This document shows, piece by piece, positions 50,190 to 60,335 of a stretch of DNA of 64,000 nucleotides; within the stretch, counting starts at the first letter, position 1, and each line of letters opens with the position of its first letter. Source of the DNA: Candidatus Eisenbacteria bacterium (GTDB lineage Bacteria > Desulfobacterota > Binatia > DP-6); NCBI GenBank assembly GCA_035577985.1, contig DATJZY010000042.1, positions 124,001-188,000 of the forward strand. Reading direction: 5' to 3'. The notes below the pieces were generated by a model. It saw only the letters and a list, made by a program, of their open reading frames with translations, was not told the origin of the DNA and searched no databases. A program made the translations under genes and the position numbers.

Positions 50190-52685
50190 ATGCGTCGACA
50201 CAACACGGCGGTACTGGTCATAGCGATCGGGATCGCCACTCTCGGCACCGTGGCCGTTGCCCAGCAAATCAACGGGGTTCCGGGCTCGCCGAGCGCCACG
50301 ATGTCGATCGATGGCAAGCAGCTACCGCCACCCGAGCCCAAGTTCGGCGGTGTGATCAAGGAAAAAGCGTCGGACTCCAAGGCCTGGTGGCCGCCCACCG
50401 TCGTTCCGCCGAAGGGCGCACCCAACGTGCTCCTCATCATGACCGACGACTGCGGGTTCGGCGCGCCGAGTACGTTCGGCGGCGTCATCCCGACACCGGC
50501 CCTGGACCGCATCGCGAACGCGGGGCTGCGCTACACGCAGTTCCACTCCACCGCGTTGTGCTCGCCGACGCGCGCGGCCCTCATTACCGGACGCAACCAT
50601 CACGTGGTCGGCTATGGTGTCGTGGGCGAAGCAGCAACCGGATTCCCGGGGTACGACTCCGTCATCCGGAAGGATACCGGCACGATCGGGCGCATCCTCA
50701 AGGAGCACGGGTACGCGACCTCGTGGTTCGGCAAGGACCACAACACGCCCTTCTACCAGGCGAGCCAGGCCGGACCGTTCGACCAGTGGCCCATCGGGAT
50801 GGGCTTCGACTACTTCTACGGGTTCATCGGCGGCGACACGAGCCAGTGGCAGCCGAACCTCTTCCGTAACACGACGGCCATCTATCCCTTCGCTGGCAAT
50901 CCCGGTTGGAACCTCACCACGGCGATGGCCGACGATGCCATCGCGTACATGAAGCAGCTGAGCGAGGTCGCTCCCGACAAACCCTTCTTCGTCTACTACG
51001 TGCCCGGCGGCACGCACGCGCCGCACCACCCGACGCCGGAATGGATCTCCAAGATCAGCGACATGCACCTCTTCGACGGCGGCTGGAACAAGCTCCGCGA
51101 GACGATCCTCGAGAACCAGAAGCGGCTCGGCATCATGCCGGCCAACGCCCAGCTGACGGCATGGCCGAAGGACTTGCCGCAGTGGGACTCGCTCAGTTGG
51201 GACGAGAAGAAGCTCTTCATCCGGCAGGCCGACGTGTACGGCGCATATCTCGCCTACACCGACCATGAGATCGGGCGGGTCATTCAGGCCGTCGAGGACA
51301 TGGGCAAGCTCGACGACACGTTGATCATCTTCATCAGCGGCGACAACGGCGCGAGCGCCGAGGGCATGCTCAACGGGACGCCGAACGAGTTCACGACCTT
51401 CAACGGCGTGGCCGTCCCCGTCAAGGATCAGTTCCTGTGGTACGAGTTCTGGGGATCGGAGCGGACGTTCCCACACTTTGCGGCGGCTTGGGCATGGGCG
51501 CTCGACGCGCCGTTCAAGTGGGTCAAACAGGTCGCCTCGCATCGCGGCGGAACGGCGCAAGGCGTGGCCATGTCGTGGCCCGGCCACATCAAGGACGTGG
51601 GCGGCATCCGGCATCAGTTCCACCACATCATCGACATCGTGCCGACCATCCTCGAAGCGACCGGCATCGCCCCGCCCGACTCCATCGACGGCATCGGGCA
51701 GCGTCCCATCGAAGGCGTGAGCATGGCGTACACGTGGGACAAGGCGAACGCCGCCGCGCCCACCCGGCACACGACGCAGTACTTCGAGATGCTGGGGAAC
51801 CGCGCCATCTACCACGACGGCTGGATGGCGCTGACGAGCCCGGTGACCATTCCGTGGGAGCTGAGCACCGCTGCGCCGCCGGACGTGATCACCGGCTACA
51901 ACTGGGAGCTCTACAACCTGAACGAGGACCCCACCGAGTCCAACGATCTCGCCGCCAAGATGCCGGACAGGCTCAAGGAGATGCAGGACCTCTTCTACGC
52001 CGAAGCGAAGAAGTACGACGTCCTGCCGCTCGACAACTCGACGCTCGCGCGCTTTCTCACGCCGCGTCCGAGCGCGACGGCCGGACGAAAGAGCTTCACG
52101 TATTCGGGCACCTTGAGCGGCGTGCCGGCCAGCGCCGCCCCCAACATCCTGGACAAGTCCTACACCATCACGGCCGAGGTCGAGATTCCCGATGGCGGCG
52201 CGGAAGGCATGATCGTCACGGAGGGCGGGCGCTTCGGCGGCTACGGCCTCTTCCTGAGCAAGGGCGAGCTGGGCATCGGGCGGGGTAAGCCCGTGTTTCT
52301 CTACAATCTGCTCGACTTGAAGCGGACGACCTGGGAAGGGCCCGAGCTCAAGGCGGGCAAGCACACCATCGTGTTCGACTTCAAGTTCGATGGTCCCGGC
52401 TTCGGCAAGGGCGGCACGGGGGTGCTGTCCGTGGACGGCAAGGAAGTGGCCAGGAACACCATGGACCACACCACGCCCATCACGTTCCCGGAGGACGAAG
52501 ACTTCGACATCGGAGAGGACACCCGTACGCCGGTCGCCCTCCTCGAGTATCGCTACGATTGCCCGTTCAAGTTCACCGGCACGATCGACAAGCTGACCTT
52601 CGAGCTCGGTCCGGCACAGTACACGGAAGAAGATCGCAAGCAGCTTCCGGCCGTCGCCGACCGCGTCGCCCGCGCGAAGGACTAG
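50190..52685 (+). CDS. Periplasmic Cys-type arylsulfatase
   Basis: 831 residues from ATG 50190, with GAGGGGAG 5 bp upstream deciding the start. Sec signal peptide (~1-24, cleaving near VAVAQQ). The sulfatase domain has NVLLIMTDDCGFG (metal Asp86/Asp87), the formylglycine motif CSPTR with Cys124, GYATSWFGKDHNTPF, VYYVPGGTHAPHH and ISGDNGASAEG. The last ~230 residues form a beta-rich domain (SYTITAEVEIPDGGAEGMIV, GKHTIVFDFKFDGPGF), as in large arylsulfatases of the AslA type. It hydrolyses sulfate esters and needs a formylglycine-generating enzyme, which is not in this window. Likely a sulfur-scavenging enzyme; a small membrane gene follows 12 bp later. Confidence 0.93.
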   Translation: MRRHNTAVLVIAIGIATLGTVAVAQQINGVPGSPSATMSIDGKQLPPPEPKFGGVIKEKASDSKAWWPPTVVPPKGAPNVLLIMTDDCGFGAPSTFGGVIPTPALDRIANAGLRYTQFHSTALCSPTRAALITGRNHHVVGYGVVGEAATGFPGYDSVIRKDTGTIGRILKEHGYATSWFGKDHNTPFYQASQAGPFDQWPIGMGFDYFYGFIGGDTSQWQPNLFRNTTAIYPFAGNPGWNLTTAMADDAIAYMKQLSEVAPDKPFFVYYVPGGTHAPHHPTPEWISKISDMHLFDGGWNKLRETILENQKRLGIMPANAQLTAWPKDLPQWDSLSWDEKKLFIRQADVYGAYLAYTDHEIGRVIQAVEDMGKLDDTLIIFISGDNGASAEGMLNGTPNEFTTFNGVAVPVKDQFLWYEFWGSERTFPHFAAAWAWALDAPFKWVKQVASHRGGTAQGVAMSWPGHIKDVGGIRHQFHHIIDIVPTILEATGIAPPDSIDGIGQRPIEGVSMAYTWDKANAAAPTRHTTQYFEMLGNRAIYHDGWMALTSPVTIPWELSTAAPPDVITGYNWELYNLNEDPTESNDLAAKMPDRLKEMQDLFYAEAKKYDVLPLDNSTLARFLTPRPSATAGRKSFTYSGTLSGVPASAAPNILDKSYTITAEVEIPDGGAEGMIVTEGGRFGGYGLFLSKGELGIGRGKPVFLYNLLDLKRTTWEGPELKAGKHTIVFDFKFDGPGFGKGGTGVLSVDGKEVARNTMDHTTPITFPEDEDFDIGEDTRTPVALLEYRYDCPFKFTGTIDKLTFELGPAQYTEEDRKQLPAVADRVARAKD

Positions 52686-52697
52686 ACGCCGAGGCCG

Positions 52698-53054
52698 ATG
52701 ACCCTACTGACCATCGCCGCCGCCGTCGAGGCGGCCACCGGCGCGGCACTCCTGGTCGTTCCGCCGGTCGTCGTACGCCTGTTGCTCGGCGCGGAGGCTG
52801 CCGGAGTCTCCATTCCGATCTGTCGTGTGACCGGCATCGCCTTGTTCGCCTTGAGCGTGGCGTCCTGGCCGGGCCCGGCCTTGTTGGGCATGTTGACCTA
52901 CGGCACGCTCATCACGGTGTACCTCTCGTCTCTCGGCATCTCGGGCGAGTGGGTTGGGCCGCTCTTGTGGCCGGCCGTGGTGGCCCACGCCGCCATCACG
53001 GTGCTTCTCGCCCGGCTGCAGCTCGCACCGCGCGGTCGACACGAGCCACGCTGA
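52698..53054 (+). CDS. Small four-TM membrane protein
   Basis: 118 residues from ATG 52698, 12 bp after the arylsulfatase and probably co-transcribed. Hydrophobic segments: LTIAAAVEAATGAALLVVPPVVV, VTGIALFALSVASWP, ALLGMLTYGTLITVYLSSLG and LLWPAVVAHAAITVLLARL. I have seen such small proteins beside sulfatase and redox genes but know no function. No charged residues inside the segments suggest transport or redox activity. Confidence 0.8.
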   Translation: MTLLTIAAAVEAATGAALLVVPPVVVRLLLGAEAAGVSIPICRVTGIALFALSVASWPGPALLGMLTYGTLITVYLSSLGISGEWVGPLLWPAVVAHAAITVLLARLQLAPRGRHEPR

Positions 53055-53168
53055 GCGCGTCGCTAGCCGAGAGGCCGCTCGATCATGGGGATCACGCGGG
53101 AGTTGCGATTCCAATGGCCCGCCCCGGTTCAACTGGCGGTCACCGCGAGCGCCACGCGCACCGACCTG

Positions 53169-54149
53169 CTACTCGCCCGCCCCCTGCAGGGCGCCGCGGA
53201 TGAGCGGCTGGTTCGCGAGCCCCAGCGCCTCGACGATGTCCGGCGCGAGCAGCCCCGCGCGCCGGGCGCTCTTCAAGAGGTGCGGCACCTTCACGCCCGA
53301 GGCCGCATCGGCGAGCTCGCGCGCGTTCAATTCACGCTGCTCGCGCAGCATCGCGGGCCCGAGCGTCTCCGCGTCGCGGACGCCGGCCTCCTTCAGGCGG
53401 CGCACGACGCGCGAGAGGAAGATGGGACCCGGCTTGTCCAGGAGCGAGCCCAGGATCTGCGCGAGCCAGTGGCGGGCGAAGCCGATGCGCTTCGGCTGCG
53501 GCTGACGGCGCAGCCACTCGGCGACGTACAGGACGCCGAAACCCATGTGACGGCTCTCGTCGCGGGTGATGAGCTCGATCACGCGGCGGAGGAGCGGATG
53601 CGTCGCGTGGTCGCGCAGGCCTTCGAAGATGCTCATGGCGAAGCCCTCGAGGAAGAACTGCTCGGTCGCGATCAGCTCGAGCGGGTCGTCCTCGGCGAGG
53701 AGCGCGTCGAACATCATCTCCGTGCCGCCGTCGATGTCCTCGGGCTCCTCGCCCATGCGATCGAGGAATCGACGGTACGCGAGATGATGGCGTGCCTCGT
53801 CCATCGCCTGCGCGGCGGCGTGGTTGCGGTAGTCCTCCTCGCGCAGCACGAGCACGAGCTTCGCACACACGTTCTGGGCCACGCTCTCGCCCACCTGCAG
53901 GATGTTCAGCATCCGCCCCAGGGAGCGGCGGGTGGCGTACGTCTGTACGGACTGCGGCAACGACCGGAAGGTCGGTGTCCCTCCGTACGCCGCCCACTCG
54001 GGTGCGACGAGGGGATCGTCGGCGCCGACCGCGACGCTCCAGTCGACGTCGTTCTCGATGTCCCAGTCGGCGGAGTGCGCCTTCGCGAAGAGCGCGTTGA
54101 TGCCGGGATGGCCGGTGTTGTGGAGCCTCACGAGATCGCGCGTCCGCAT
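53169..54149 (-). CDS. Ferritin-like diiron carboxylate protein
   Basis: 326 residues. A four-helix-bundle diiron site can be read directly: Glu88 (QVGESVAQNVCAKL), Glu118-x-x-His121 (MDEARHHLAYRRFL), Glu168 (FFLEGFAMSIFEGL) and Glu198-x-x-His201 (TRDESRHMGFGVLY). This is the R2/oxidase-type ligand set of ferritin-like oxygenases and desaturases; the helix around IEGLRDHATHP-type loops matches the family of uncharacterised ferritin-like proteins in deltaproteobacteria. It probably activates O2 for hydroxylation, desaturation or N-oxidation, substrate unknown. It is divergent from the split-barrel protein gene across 80 bp. Confidence 0.87.
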   Translation of the reverse strand: MRTRDLVRLHNTGHPGINALFAKAHSADWDIENDVDWSVAVGADDPLVAPEWAAYGGTPTFRSLPQSVQTYATRRSLGRMLNILQVGESVAQNVCAKLVLVLREEDYRNHAAAQAMDEARHHLAYRRFLDRMGEEPEDIDGGTEMMFDALLAEDDPLELIATEQFFLEGFAMSIFEGLRDHATHPLLRRVIELITRDESRHMGFGVLYVAEWLRRQPQPKRIGFARHWLAQILGSLLDKPGPIFLSRVVRRLKEAGVRDAETLGPAMLREQRELNARELADAASGVKVPHLLKSARRAGLLAPDIVEALGLANQPLIRGALQGAGE

Positions 54150-54229
54150 GGTGACGCGACGCTACCCCGCGCGACGAGCGATCGGAAGGGTGCTTGACGG
54201 CGCCCCGACGGGCGTGGTCCGAAGGCGCC

Positions 54230-54664
54230 GTGCCCGCACCCCTGACACGCGCAGAGCGCGAAGAGTTCCTGGCCGGCCTGCACGTCGGCATCCTCACCGT
54301 CGACGAGCCCGGCCGCGGACCGCTGTCCGTCCCCGTGTGGTATCTCTACGAGCCGGGCGGCGAGATCGTCGTCGTGACACGCCCCGAGGCGCGCAAGGCG
54401 CAACTCCTGCGCGATGGCGCGCGGGTCGCGTTCTGCGTCCAGTCCGAGGAGATGCCGCCCAGGTACGTGACCATCCAGGGGCGCGTCCGCTCGGCGACGC
54501 CCGCCGACGTCGCGCGCGACGTGAAGCCCGTCGTCCGCAAGTACCTCGGAGCCGAAGTCGGCGACGCGTACGTCGACAACACGCGGCCGAACGGGACGAA
54601 CGAGATCGTGGTCCGCATCCGCCCCGAGCGGTGGTACTCGCGCGACTTCGGCAGGACGGCCTGA
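54230..54664 (+). CDS. Pyridoxamine-phosphate-oxidase-like split beta-barrel (FMN or F420) protein
   Basis: 144 residues from GTG 54230 with GAAGG just upstream; a TTG 36 bp earlier is in frame but unsupported. The fold signature is FLAGLHVGILTVDEPGRGPL, SVPVWYLYEPGGEIVVVTR, KAQLLRDGARVAFCV, RYVTIQGRVR and RPERWYSRDF. Such proteins bind FMN or F420 and reduce or oxidise small molecules. Cofactor choice cannot be settled by eye; the R-x-A-K-A-Q-L pattern is common to both groups. Next to a diiron protein, a redox role is plausible. Confidence 0.85.
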   Translation: MPAPLTRAEREEFLAGLHVGILTVDEPGRGPLSVPVWYLYEPGGEIVVVTRPEARKAQLLRDGARVAFCVQSEEMPPRYVTIQGRVRSATPADVARDVKPVVRKYLGAEVGDAYVDNTRPNGTNEIVVRIRPERWYSRDFGRTA

Positions 54665-54806
54665 TGGGGATTCTTTGCCGAGGTTGGTTCGCGCCTTCAG
54701 GAAGCCCCCTCGCCCATTTTGTCGCCCCTGCGAGACGGGTCGCGTCCCGGCATGCCTCATCGCGGCACGGCGGTTGCTCCGACGCCGCACGAAAGGGAGG
54801 ACCTCG

Positions 54807-55205
54807 ATGCGTGGAATCTCGACGACGGCCCTGATCGCTGCACTGCTTCTCGCCGGCACGGTCGCCCGCGCGGAGGACGTTGCGGGCAAGCAGACCTACC
54901 TGCGCTACTGCGGCGCGTGTCACGGGCCCGACGGAAGGGGCGACGGGATCGCGGGCACGTTCATGCGCCCGAAGCCGACCGATCTCACGCAGATCGCCAA
55001 GAAGAACGGCGGGGAGTTCCCGGTGACGCGCGTGATGGCCGACATCGACGGCCGCAATACGGTGCGCGCGCACGGCGACCCGCAGATGCCGGTCTGGGGC
55101 GAGATCTTCCGCGAGGAGGCGGGATCGCCGCAGGGGCCGCAGAACGAGGCACGCTCCAAGGTCGTGGCAATCACCGAGTACGTGCGCTCGATTCAGCAGA
55201 AGTAG
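54807..55205 (+). CDS. Periplasmic class I cytochrome c
   Basis: 132 residues from ATG 54807 with a strong GAAAGGGAGG 6 bp upstream. Signal peptide ~1-22 (LIAALLLAGTVARA). One haem-binding CGACH (Cys35, Cys38, His39) and a distal Met94 in DPQMPVWG, the usual six-coordinate arrangement; the stretch CHGPDGRGDGIAG is typical of cytochromes fused to or serving terminal oxidases and dehydrogenases. It carries one electron in the periplasm. It stands alone with 86 bp before the next small gene. Confidence 0.93.
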   Translation: MRGISTTALIAALLLAGTVARAEDVAGKQTYLRYCGACHGPDGRGDGIAGTFMRPKPTDLTQIAKKNGGEFPVTRVMADIDGRNTVRAHGDPQMPVWGEIFREEAGSPQGPQNEARSKVVAITEYVRSIQQK

Positions 55206-55291
55206 GGCGACCGCCGGCGTCCCGATCCTCGGAAGGAGCTGGCCGCGCAGGAGCGGGCCTGCCTGGCCGGAAACTTGCTTCGTCGTGGGGT

Positions 55292-55573
55292 ATGACGACG
55301 ATCCCTCTCCTCTCCGCGACCCAACGATCTGGGCGTCCCACGCCCGAGCAACGGCTCATGGCCGCCGTCCTCGACGACGCGATCCGCATCTATCGCCATC
55401 CGGGTGCGGCGAAGCGATTGCCGAGCGTACACGCGGCGGAGGCGTGGATCCGATCGGACGACCATAGTTGGCCCTTCGCGTTCGTGCCCCTCTGCGAGCA
55501 TCTCGGCTTCGATCCGCACGCGATCCGAGCGACGCTGGAGCGGGAGCGCCTCGACCGGATGCTGGCCGCCTGA
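55292..55573 (+). CDS. Small conserved hypothetical protein
   Basis: 93 residues from ATG 55292. The C-terminal half, AAEAWIRSDDHSWPFAFVPL followed by CEHLGFDPHAIRATLER, matches a small family common in deltaproteobacteria and relatives (pattern W-x-x-x-DD-x-x-WPFSF-x-x-x-CE-x-LG-DP). No signal peptide. Helical; function unknown, possibly regulatory or DNA-associated. A 190-bp stretch after it to the groEL stop shows no further gene. Confidence 0.75.
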   Translation: MTTIPLLSATQRSGRPTPEQRLMAAVLDDAIRIYRHPGAAKRLPSVHAAEAWIRSDDHSWPFAFVPLCEHLGFDPHAIRATLERERLDRMLAA

Positions 55574-55763
55574 GGCGCCGCCCCGGCGCCAGATGCGATG
55601 CGGCACCGGCGAGTGCGGGCATTTGCTACCTCGGGTCGCGCTACGTTCTGCGGGACGGGCCCGTCTTCTCGCTGGCACCGTTCGAGACGATTCCGACGCC
55701 TTCGGGAACCCGGCCGGCACCTGGGCGTCGACCTGCCACTGACGGCGACGGGCGAACCGGCCG

Positions 55764-57383
55764 CTATGCCATCTCGGGCATCCCAGGCGCCGGTGTCTTC
55801 TTCTCCGGGATTTCGGTGAGCGTCGCCTCCGTCAACAGGAGCACGCTCGCGACCGAGACGGCATTCTCGAGCGCGATACGAACCACCTTCGTCGGGTCGA
55901 TGATGCCCGCTTCGAAGAGGTCGACGTAGCAGCCGCGGGCGGCGTCGTATCCATGGGCGCCGGTGCCCGCGCGCATGCGCTCGACCACGACGCCACCGTC
56001 CGCGCCCGAGTTGGCGGCGATCTGCCGCGTCGGTGCCTCGAGTGCGAGCCGCAGCATGCGCATGCCCGTGCGCTCGTCACCTTCGGCGCCTTGCTCGTCG
56101 CGTTCGACCACATCGATCGCGCGCAGCAGCGCCAGGCCGCAGCCGGGCACGATGCCCTCCGCGAGCGCCGCGCGCGTCGCGCTGATGGCGTCCTCGAAGG
56201 CTTCCTTCCGGCTCTTGAGCTCGGCCTCGGTCGCCGCGCCCACCCGGATCACGGCGACGCCTCCCGCCAGCTTCGCCAGGCGTTCCTGAAGCTTCTCCTT
56301 GTCGTAGTCGCTCGTGCTGCGCCCGATCTCGGCACGAATCTGGTCGGCCCGGCCGGCAATCGCCTTCGCGTCCCCGCGCCCGCCGATGATGGTGGTGTGG
56401 TCCTTGGTGACGACGACGCGCGACGCGCGTCCGAGGTCGGCCAGGGTGACGTGCTCGAGCTTCTGGCCGAGCTCCTCGGCGATGAGGCGCCCGCCCGTCA
56501 GGATCGCCATGTCGTCGAGCATCGCCTTGCGCCGGTCGCCGAACCCGGGCGCCTTGACGGCGACTGCGGTCAAAGTCCCCCGCAGCTTGTTTACCACCAG
56601 CGTCGCGAGGGCCTCGCCCTCGATCTCCTCGGCCACGAGCAACAGGGGGCGGCCGGCCTTCACCACCTGCTCGAGCACGGGCAGCAGATTGTGCATGAGG
56701 ACGATCTTCTTCTCGTGAAGCAGGATGCACGGCTCTTCGAGGACGCACTCCATGCGCTCGGGATCGGAGACGAAGTACGGCGAGAGATAACCGCGATCGA
56801 ACTGCATCCCCTGCACGACCTCGAGCGCGGTCTCGGTGCCCTTGGCCTCTTCGACCGTGATCACACCCTCGGGGCCGACCTTGTCGACCGCGTCGGCCAC
56901 GAGCGCACCCATGCGGGTGTCGTTGTGCGCCGAGATGGTCGCGACCTGCTCGCGCTCGCGGTGGCCGGCGAGCGGGCGGGAGAGATCCTTCAGCGCGCCG
57001 GTCACGAGGGCGCAGGCACGATCGAGCCCGCGCTTGAGGTCGATCGCGCTCGCGCCCGCCGCGATGTTGCGTATACCCTCGACGAGGATCGCGTGCGCGA
57101 GGATCGTCGCCGTGCTGGTCCCGTCGCCGACCAGCTCGCCGGTCTTGGACGCCGCCTCGCGCAGCATGCGGGCACCCAGATTCTCCTCGGGATCGTCGAG
57201 CTCGACCTCCTTCGCGATCGTGACGCCGTCGTTGCAGACGACCGGGCTCCCCCACTTCTTCTCGATGAGCACGCACTTCGACTTCGGGCCGAGGGTGACG
57301 CGCACCGCGTCGGCCAGCGCGCTCGCGCCGCGCAGGATCTTCTCGCGCGCGCTCGAGCGGAAGAGGAGCTGCTTCGACGCCAC
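55764..57383 (-). CDS. groL: Divergent GroEL-type chaperonin
   Basis: 539 residues from GTG 57383. The ATPase motifs are intact: [34 protein letters not shown] at 86-91, and [12 protein letters not shown]. It departs from housekeeping GroEL: N-terminus [23 protein letters not shown] instead of KGRN after TLGP, and a C-terminus [16 protein letters not shown] without the GGM repeat that lines the cavity. No groES is adjacent and no CIRCE element is seen. A specialised paralogue with its own clients is likely. It follows the coiled-coil gene by 3 bp, so the pair is coupled. Confidence 0.9.
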   Translation of the reverse strand: MASKQLLFRSSAREKILRGASALADAVRVTLGPKSKCVLIEKKWGSPVVCNDGVTIAKEVELDDPEENLGARMLREAASKTGELVGDGTSTATILAHAILVEGIRNIAAGASAIDLKRGLDRACALVTGALKDLSRPLAGHREREQVATISAHNDTRMGALVADAVDKVGPEGVITVEEAKGTETALEVVQGMQFDRGYLSPYFVSDPERMECVLEEPCILLHEKKIVLMHNLLPVLEQVVKAGRPLLLVAEEIEGEALATLVVNKLRGTLTAVAVKAPGFGDRRKAMLDDMAILTGGRLIAEELGQKLEHVTLADLGRASRVVVTKDHTTIIGGRGDAKAIAGRADQIRAEIGRSTSDYDKEKLQERLAKLAGGVAVIRVGAATEAELKSRKEAFEDAISATRAALAEGIVPGCGLALLRAIDVVERDEQGAEGDERTGMRMLRLALEAPTRQIAANSGADGGVVVERMRAGTGAHGYDAARGCYVDLFEAGIIDPTKVVRIALENAVSVASVLLLTEATLTEIPEKKTPAPGMPEMA

Positions 57384-57386
57384 CCG

Positions 57387-57773
57387 CTAGCCCTGGGCCG
57401 AGGGCAGCGCGTCGTGGAGCTGCTCCCTCAGCTCTTCGATGCGGCGCTCGAGGTCGCCGACGCGGCGCTCGAGCCCCGCCATCTGCCGGAGCACCTTCGA
57501 AACATCGTCCGTCCCCGCGACGCCGAGCTGCGCGCGAACGCCGCGCTCCAAAGTCGCGATGCGGCGCTCGAACTCACGTTCGGCCCCCTTCAGCCGGGTC
57601 GCGATCTCCCGGCGTACCGCGGCCGAATCCGTCGTGAGGTCGGCCCGGGCACGGCGCACGAACTGCCGCACCTGCTTTTCGACCCGGCCGATCGTCTGCT
57701 TGCCGTCGCGCTGGATCCTCGTCACCGCCTCGCGGATGCTCGCTCCGGGGCTGCCATTCACGCTCTTCGCCAT
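57387..57773 (-). CDS. Coiled-coil protein upstream of groEL paralogue
   Basis: 128 residues from ATG 57773, with AGGAGGAAGG upstream deciding the start. Long heptads fill most of it: [56 protein letters not shown]. It resembles phasin-like or polyhydroxyalkanoate-associated coiled coils but has no diagnostic motif. No signal or membrane segment. Placed 3 bp before the groEL paralogue, it may be that chaperonin's partner or client; this is context inference only. Confidence 0.82.
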   Translation of the reverse strand: MAKSVNGSPGASIREAVTRIQRDGKQTIGRVEKQVRQFVRRARADLTTDSAAVRREIATRLKGAEREFERRIATLERGVRAQLGVAGTDDVSKVLRQMAGLERRVGDLERRIEELREQLHDALPSAQG

Positions 57774-57887
57774 TGGCCTTCCTCCTGCAGGCCAAGGAAG
57801 CACCTCGCATGCCATGGACAAGGCAGCCCCGGGCCGCGAGCCGTCGTGAACGCTTCTCAGGATCGGGAGGCCCCGCGCGTGGTCGCC

Positions 57888-58430
57888 TCAGATCCAAGAT
57901 TCCTTCATGCCCAGCTCGTAGGCGATCGCCGTCACCACGACGCTGCCGCCGCCGACGATCGGGAGGCAGAGCAGGAAGGCCCCGAGCGGCGGGGCGTAGA
58001 CGGGGGCCGCGAAGAGCCAGGCGCCGACCATGAAGTCGAGCTGGTCGAAGCCGAGCCACGGCTCGCCCGGCGCGATCGCGATGCGGCGCTTGAAGAACGA
58101 TTTGACCGCGTCACCGACGCCCGTTCCGAGGCCGAGGGCGGCGCCGAGCCAGCCGGGCAACGTGTCGTAGCCGACCGGAGCCAGCCCGCGCAGAATGCCC
58201 GCGTCGGACAGCAGCTGCTGTCCGAGGAAGACGAGCGCGCCGACCACCGTTCCCGCGACGACCCCCCGCCACGTCTTGTGCGCCCCGAGAAGCCGCTGGC
58301 CGGCGAACATGCGGCCGCCGTCGAGCGGCCGATCGAGCCAGGCGAGGTGTCCGCGCACGAAGACCGGCGCCATGTTCGCGAGGTAGGCGGGCACGAAGAA
58401 CCACAGCGTCTGTACGAGCGTGGCATCCAT
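57888..58430 (-). CDS. CDP-archaeol synthase-like (CarS/DUF46) membrane enzyme
   Basis: 180 residues from ATG 58430 ([20 protein letters not shown]). About four to five hydrophobic segments. Family signature: [30 protein letters not shown] and [20 protein letters not shown] followed by [11 protein letters not shown], as in CarS, which uses CTP to activate isoprenoid glycerol diethers in archaea; bacterial homologues are common, with unsettled substrates. It probably makes a CDP-activated lipid for phospholipid head-group transfer. Divergent from the acyl-CoA synthetase gene over 138 bp. Confidence 0.88.
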   Translation of the reverse strand: MDATLVQTLWFFVPAYLANMAPVFVRGHLAWLDRPLDGGRMFAGQRLLGAHKTWRGVVAGTVVGALVFLGQQLLSDAGILRGLAPVGYDTLPGWLGAALGLGTGVGDAVKSFFKRRIAIAPGEPWLGFDQLDFMVGAWLFAAPVYAPPLGAFLLCLPIVGGGSVVVTAIAYELGMKESWI

Positions 58431-58568
58431 GGTTCCACCGCCGAAGAGAGCAACCGGCATGCCGCGCCACCGCCCCACCCAAGGGAAGGTCTTCCCAAAT
58501 CTGATACGGGCCGCCCCACGGTCCGCACGAAGGGACGGAACGTCCCTTGCACCCGGCGCTTCTCGACG

Positions 58569-60335
58569 ATGCAGGAGGACCGCGCCCGGATCCACAAGCC
58601 AGCACGCTTCCGTGTCCCGCCGAACCTCACCGACTACGACGCGGCGTGTGCGGCGTTTCGTTGGGAGGAGGCGCGAGCGGAGCTCGAAGGCCTGCCCGAC
58701 GGCGGCCTCAACATCGCGCACGAGGCGGTCTTCCGGCACGTCGCCGCGGGGCGCGGCGACCGGATCGCGCTCCGCTGGCTCGGGCGCGGCGGCGGGCGTC
58801 GCGAAGTCACTTACGCGGAGCTCGCCGATCTCACGGGTCGGTTCGCAGCGGTGCTCGACGACCTCGGCGTCCGCGGCGGCGATCGCGTCTATGCGCTGCT
58901 CGGCCGCGTGCCCGAGCTGTTCGCGGTGGCGCTCGGCACGCTCGCCCACGGCGCCGTCTTCTGCCCGCTCTTCTCGGCGTTCGGCCCCGAGCCGATCCGT
59001 GCCCGGCTCGCGCTCGGCGGCGCGCGCGTGCTGGTCACGACCGAGGCGATCCATCGGCGCAAGGTCGAAGCGCTGCGATCGGCGCTCCCCGAGCTCGAGC
59101 ACGTCCTGCTGGCCGGTGAGCTCGGCGCCGTGACGACGGTGCCCGGCACGCGCGATCTCGCCACCCTGCTGCGCGCCGCGACGCCCCGTCGCGCCGTCGC
59201 CCCTACGCGCCCCGAGACGCCGGCGCTCCTGCACTTCACCAGCGGAACGACCGGCCGGCCGAAGGGTGCGCTGCACGTCCACGAGGCGGTCGTCGCGCAT
59301 CACGCGACGGGGCGCCTCGCCTTGGATCTGCATCCCGACGACGTCTACTGGTGCACGGCGGACCCCGGCTGGGTCACGGGCACCTCCTACGGGATCGTGG
59401 CACCGCTCGCCCTCGGCACCACCTGCGTGGTGGACGAAGCGGAGTTCGACGTCGGCCGCTGGTACGACACGCTCGCCCGCGAGCGCATCACGGTCTGGTA
59501 CACCGCGCCCACCGCGATCCGACTGCTCATGAAGGCCGGAGCCGCCGAGGCGCGCGCGCGCGATCTCTCGGCGCTGCGCTTCCTCGCGAGCGTCGGCGAG
59601 CCGCTCAACGCCGAGGCCGTGATCTGGAGCCACGAGACCTTCGGGATCCCGTTCCACGACAACTGGTGGCAGACCGAGACGGGCGGCATCATGATCGCGA
59701 ACTTCGCCGCCATGGAGGTGCGCCCCGGCTCGATGGGGCGCCCGCTGCCCGGCGTCACCGCCGCGATCGTGCGCCGCGAGGCCGGCGGCGGCGCCGCCGT
59801 CGTGCACGAGCCCGACGTGCAGGGCGAGCTCGCGCTCGCGCCCGGATGGCCGTCGATGTTCCGCGGCTACTGGCACGAGGACGAGCGCTATCGAAAGTGC
59901 TTCGCCGGCGGCTGGTACCTCACCGGCGATCTCGCGCGCCGCGACGCCGACGGCTACTTCTGGTTCGTCGGACGCGGCGATGACGTCATCAAGACGTCGG
60001 GACACCTCATCGGGCCGTTCGAGGTGGAGAGTGTGCTGATGGAGCATCCGGCGGTCGCCGAAGCGGGCGTGATCGGCAAGCCCGATCCGGTCGCGATGGA
60101 GATCGTGAAGGCCTTCGTCACCCTGAAGCCCGGCGTCGATCCGACCGACGCCCTCGCGCGCGAGATCGTCGCTCACGCGCGCAAGCGGCTGGGCGCCGTC
60201 GTCGCCCCGAAGGAGCTCGAGTTCCGCTCGACGCTGCCGCGCACGCGCAGCGGCAAGATCATGCGCCGCCTCCTGCGGGCGCGGGAGCTCGGTCTTCCGG
60301 AGGGCGACACGTCGATGCTGGAGGACCCGGTGTGA
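58569..60335 (+). CDS. AMP-forming acyl/acetyl-CoA synthetase
   Basis: 588 residues from ATG 58569. ANL-family motifs are complete: [20 protein letters not shown] (P-loop), [49 protein letters not shown] and [13 protein letters not shown] with the catalytic, acetylatable Lys. The closest type by eye is the AcsA-like acetyl-CoA synthetase group. It activates a carboxylate via acyl-AMP to acyl-CoA. It overlaps the E1 alpha gene by 4 bp, so its product is expected to be used together with the dehydrogenase complex. Confidence 0.92.
   Translation: MQEDRARIHKPARFRVPPNLTDYDAACAAFRWEEARAELEGLPDGGLNIAHEAVFRHVAAGRGDRIALRWLGRGGGRREVTYAELADLTGRFAAVLDDLGVRGGDRVYALLGRVPELFAVALGTLAHGAVFCPLFSAFGPEPIRARLALGGARVLVTTEAIHRRKVEALRSALPELEHVLLAGELGAVTTVPGTRDLATLLRAATPRRAVAPTRPETPALLHFTSGTTGRPKGALHVHEAVVAHHATGRLALDLHPDDVYWCTADPGWVTGTSYGIVAPLALGTTCVVDEAEFDVGRWYDTLARERITVWYTAPTAIRLLMKAGAAEARARDLSALRFLASVGEPLNAEAVIWSHETFGIPFHDNWWQTETGGIMIANFAAMEVRPGSMGRPLPGVTAAIVRREAGGGAAVVHEPDVQGELALAPGWPSMFRGYWHEDERYRKCFAGGWYLTGDLARRDADGYFWFVGRGDDVIKTSGHLIGPFEVESVLMEHPAVAEAGVIGKPDPVAMEIVKAFVTLKPGVDPTDALAREIVAHARKRLGAVVAPKELEFRSTLPRTRSGKIMRRLLRARELGLPEGDTSMLEDPV

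Noticed and set aside
55574-55763. CIRCE-type heat-shock operator near groEL.
   Set aside because: No TTAGCACTC/GAGTGCTAA inverted repeat found either here or upstream of 57383/57773.
55953-58568. Upstream extension of the acyl-CoA synthetase frame across the groEL and CarS region.
   Set aside because: Antisense to well-supported genes; the true start with family homology is at 58569.
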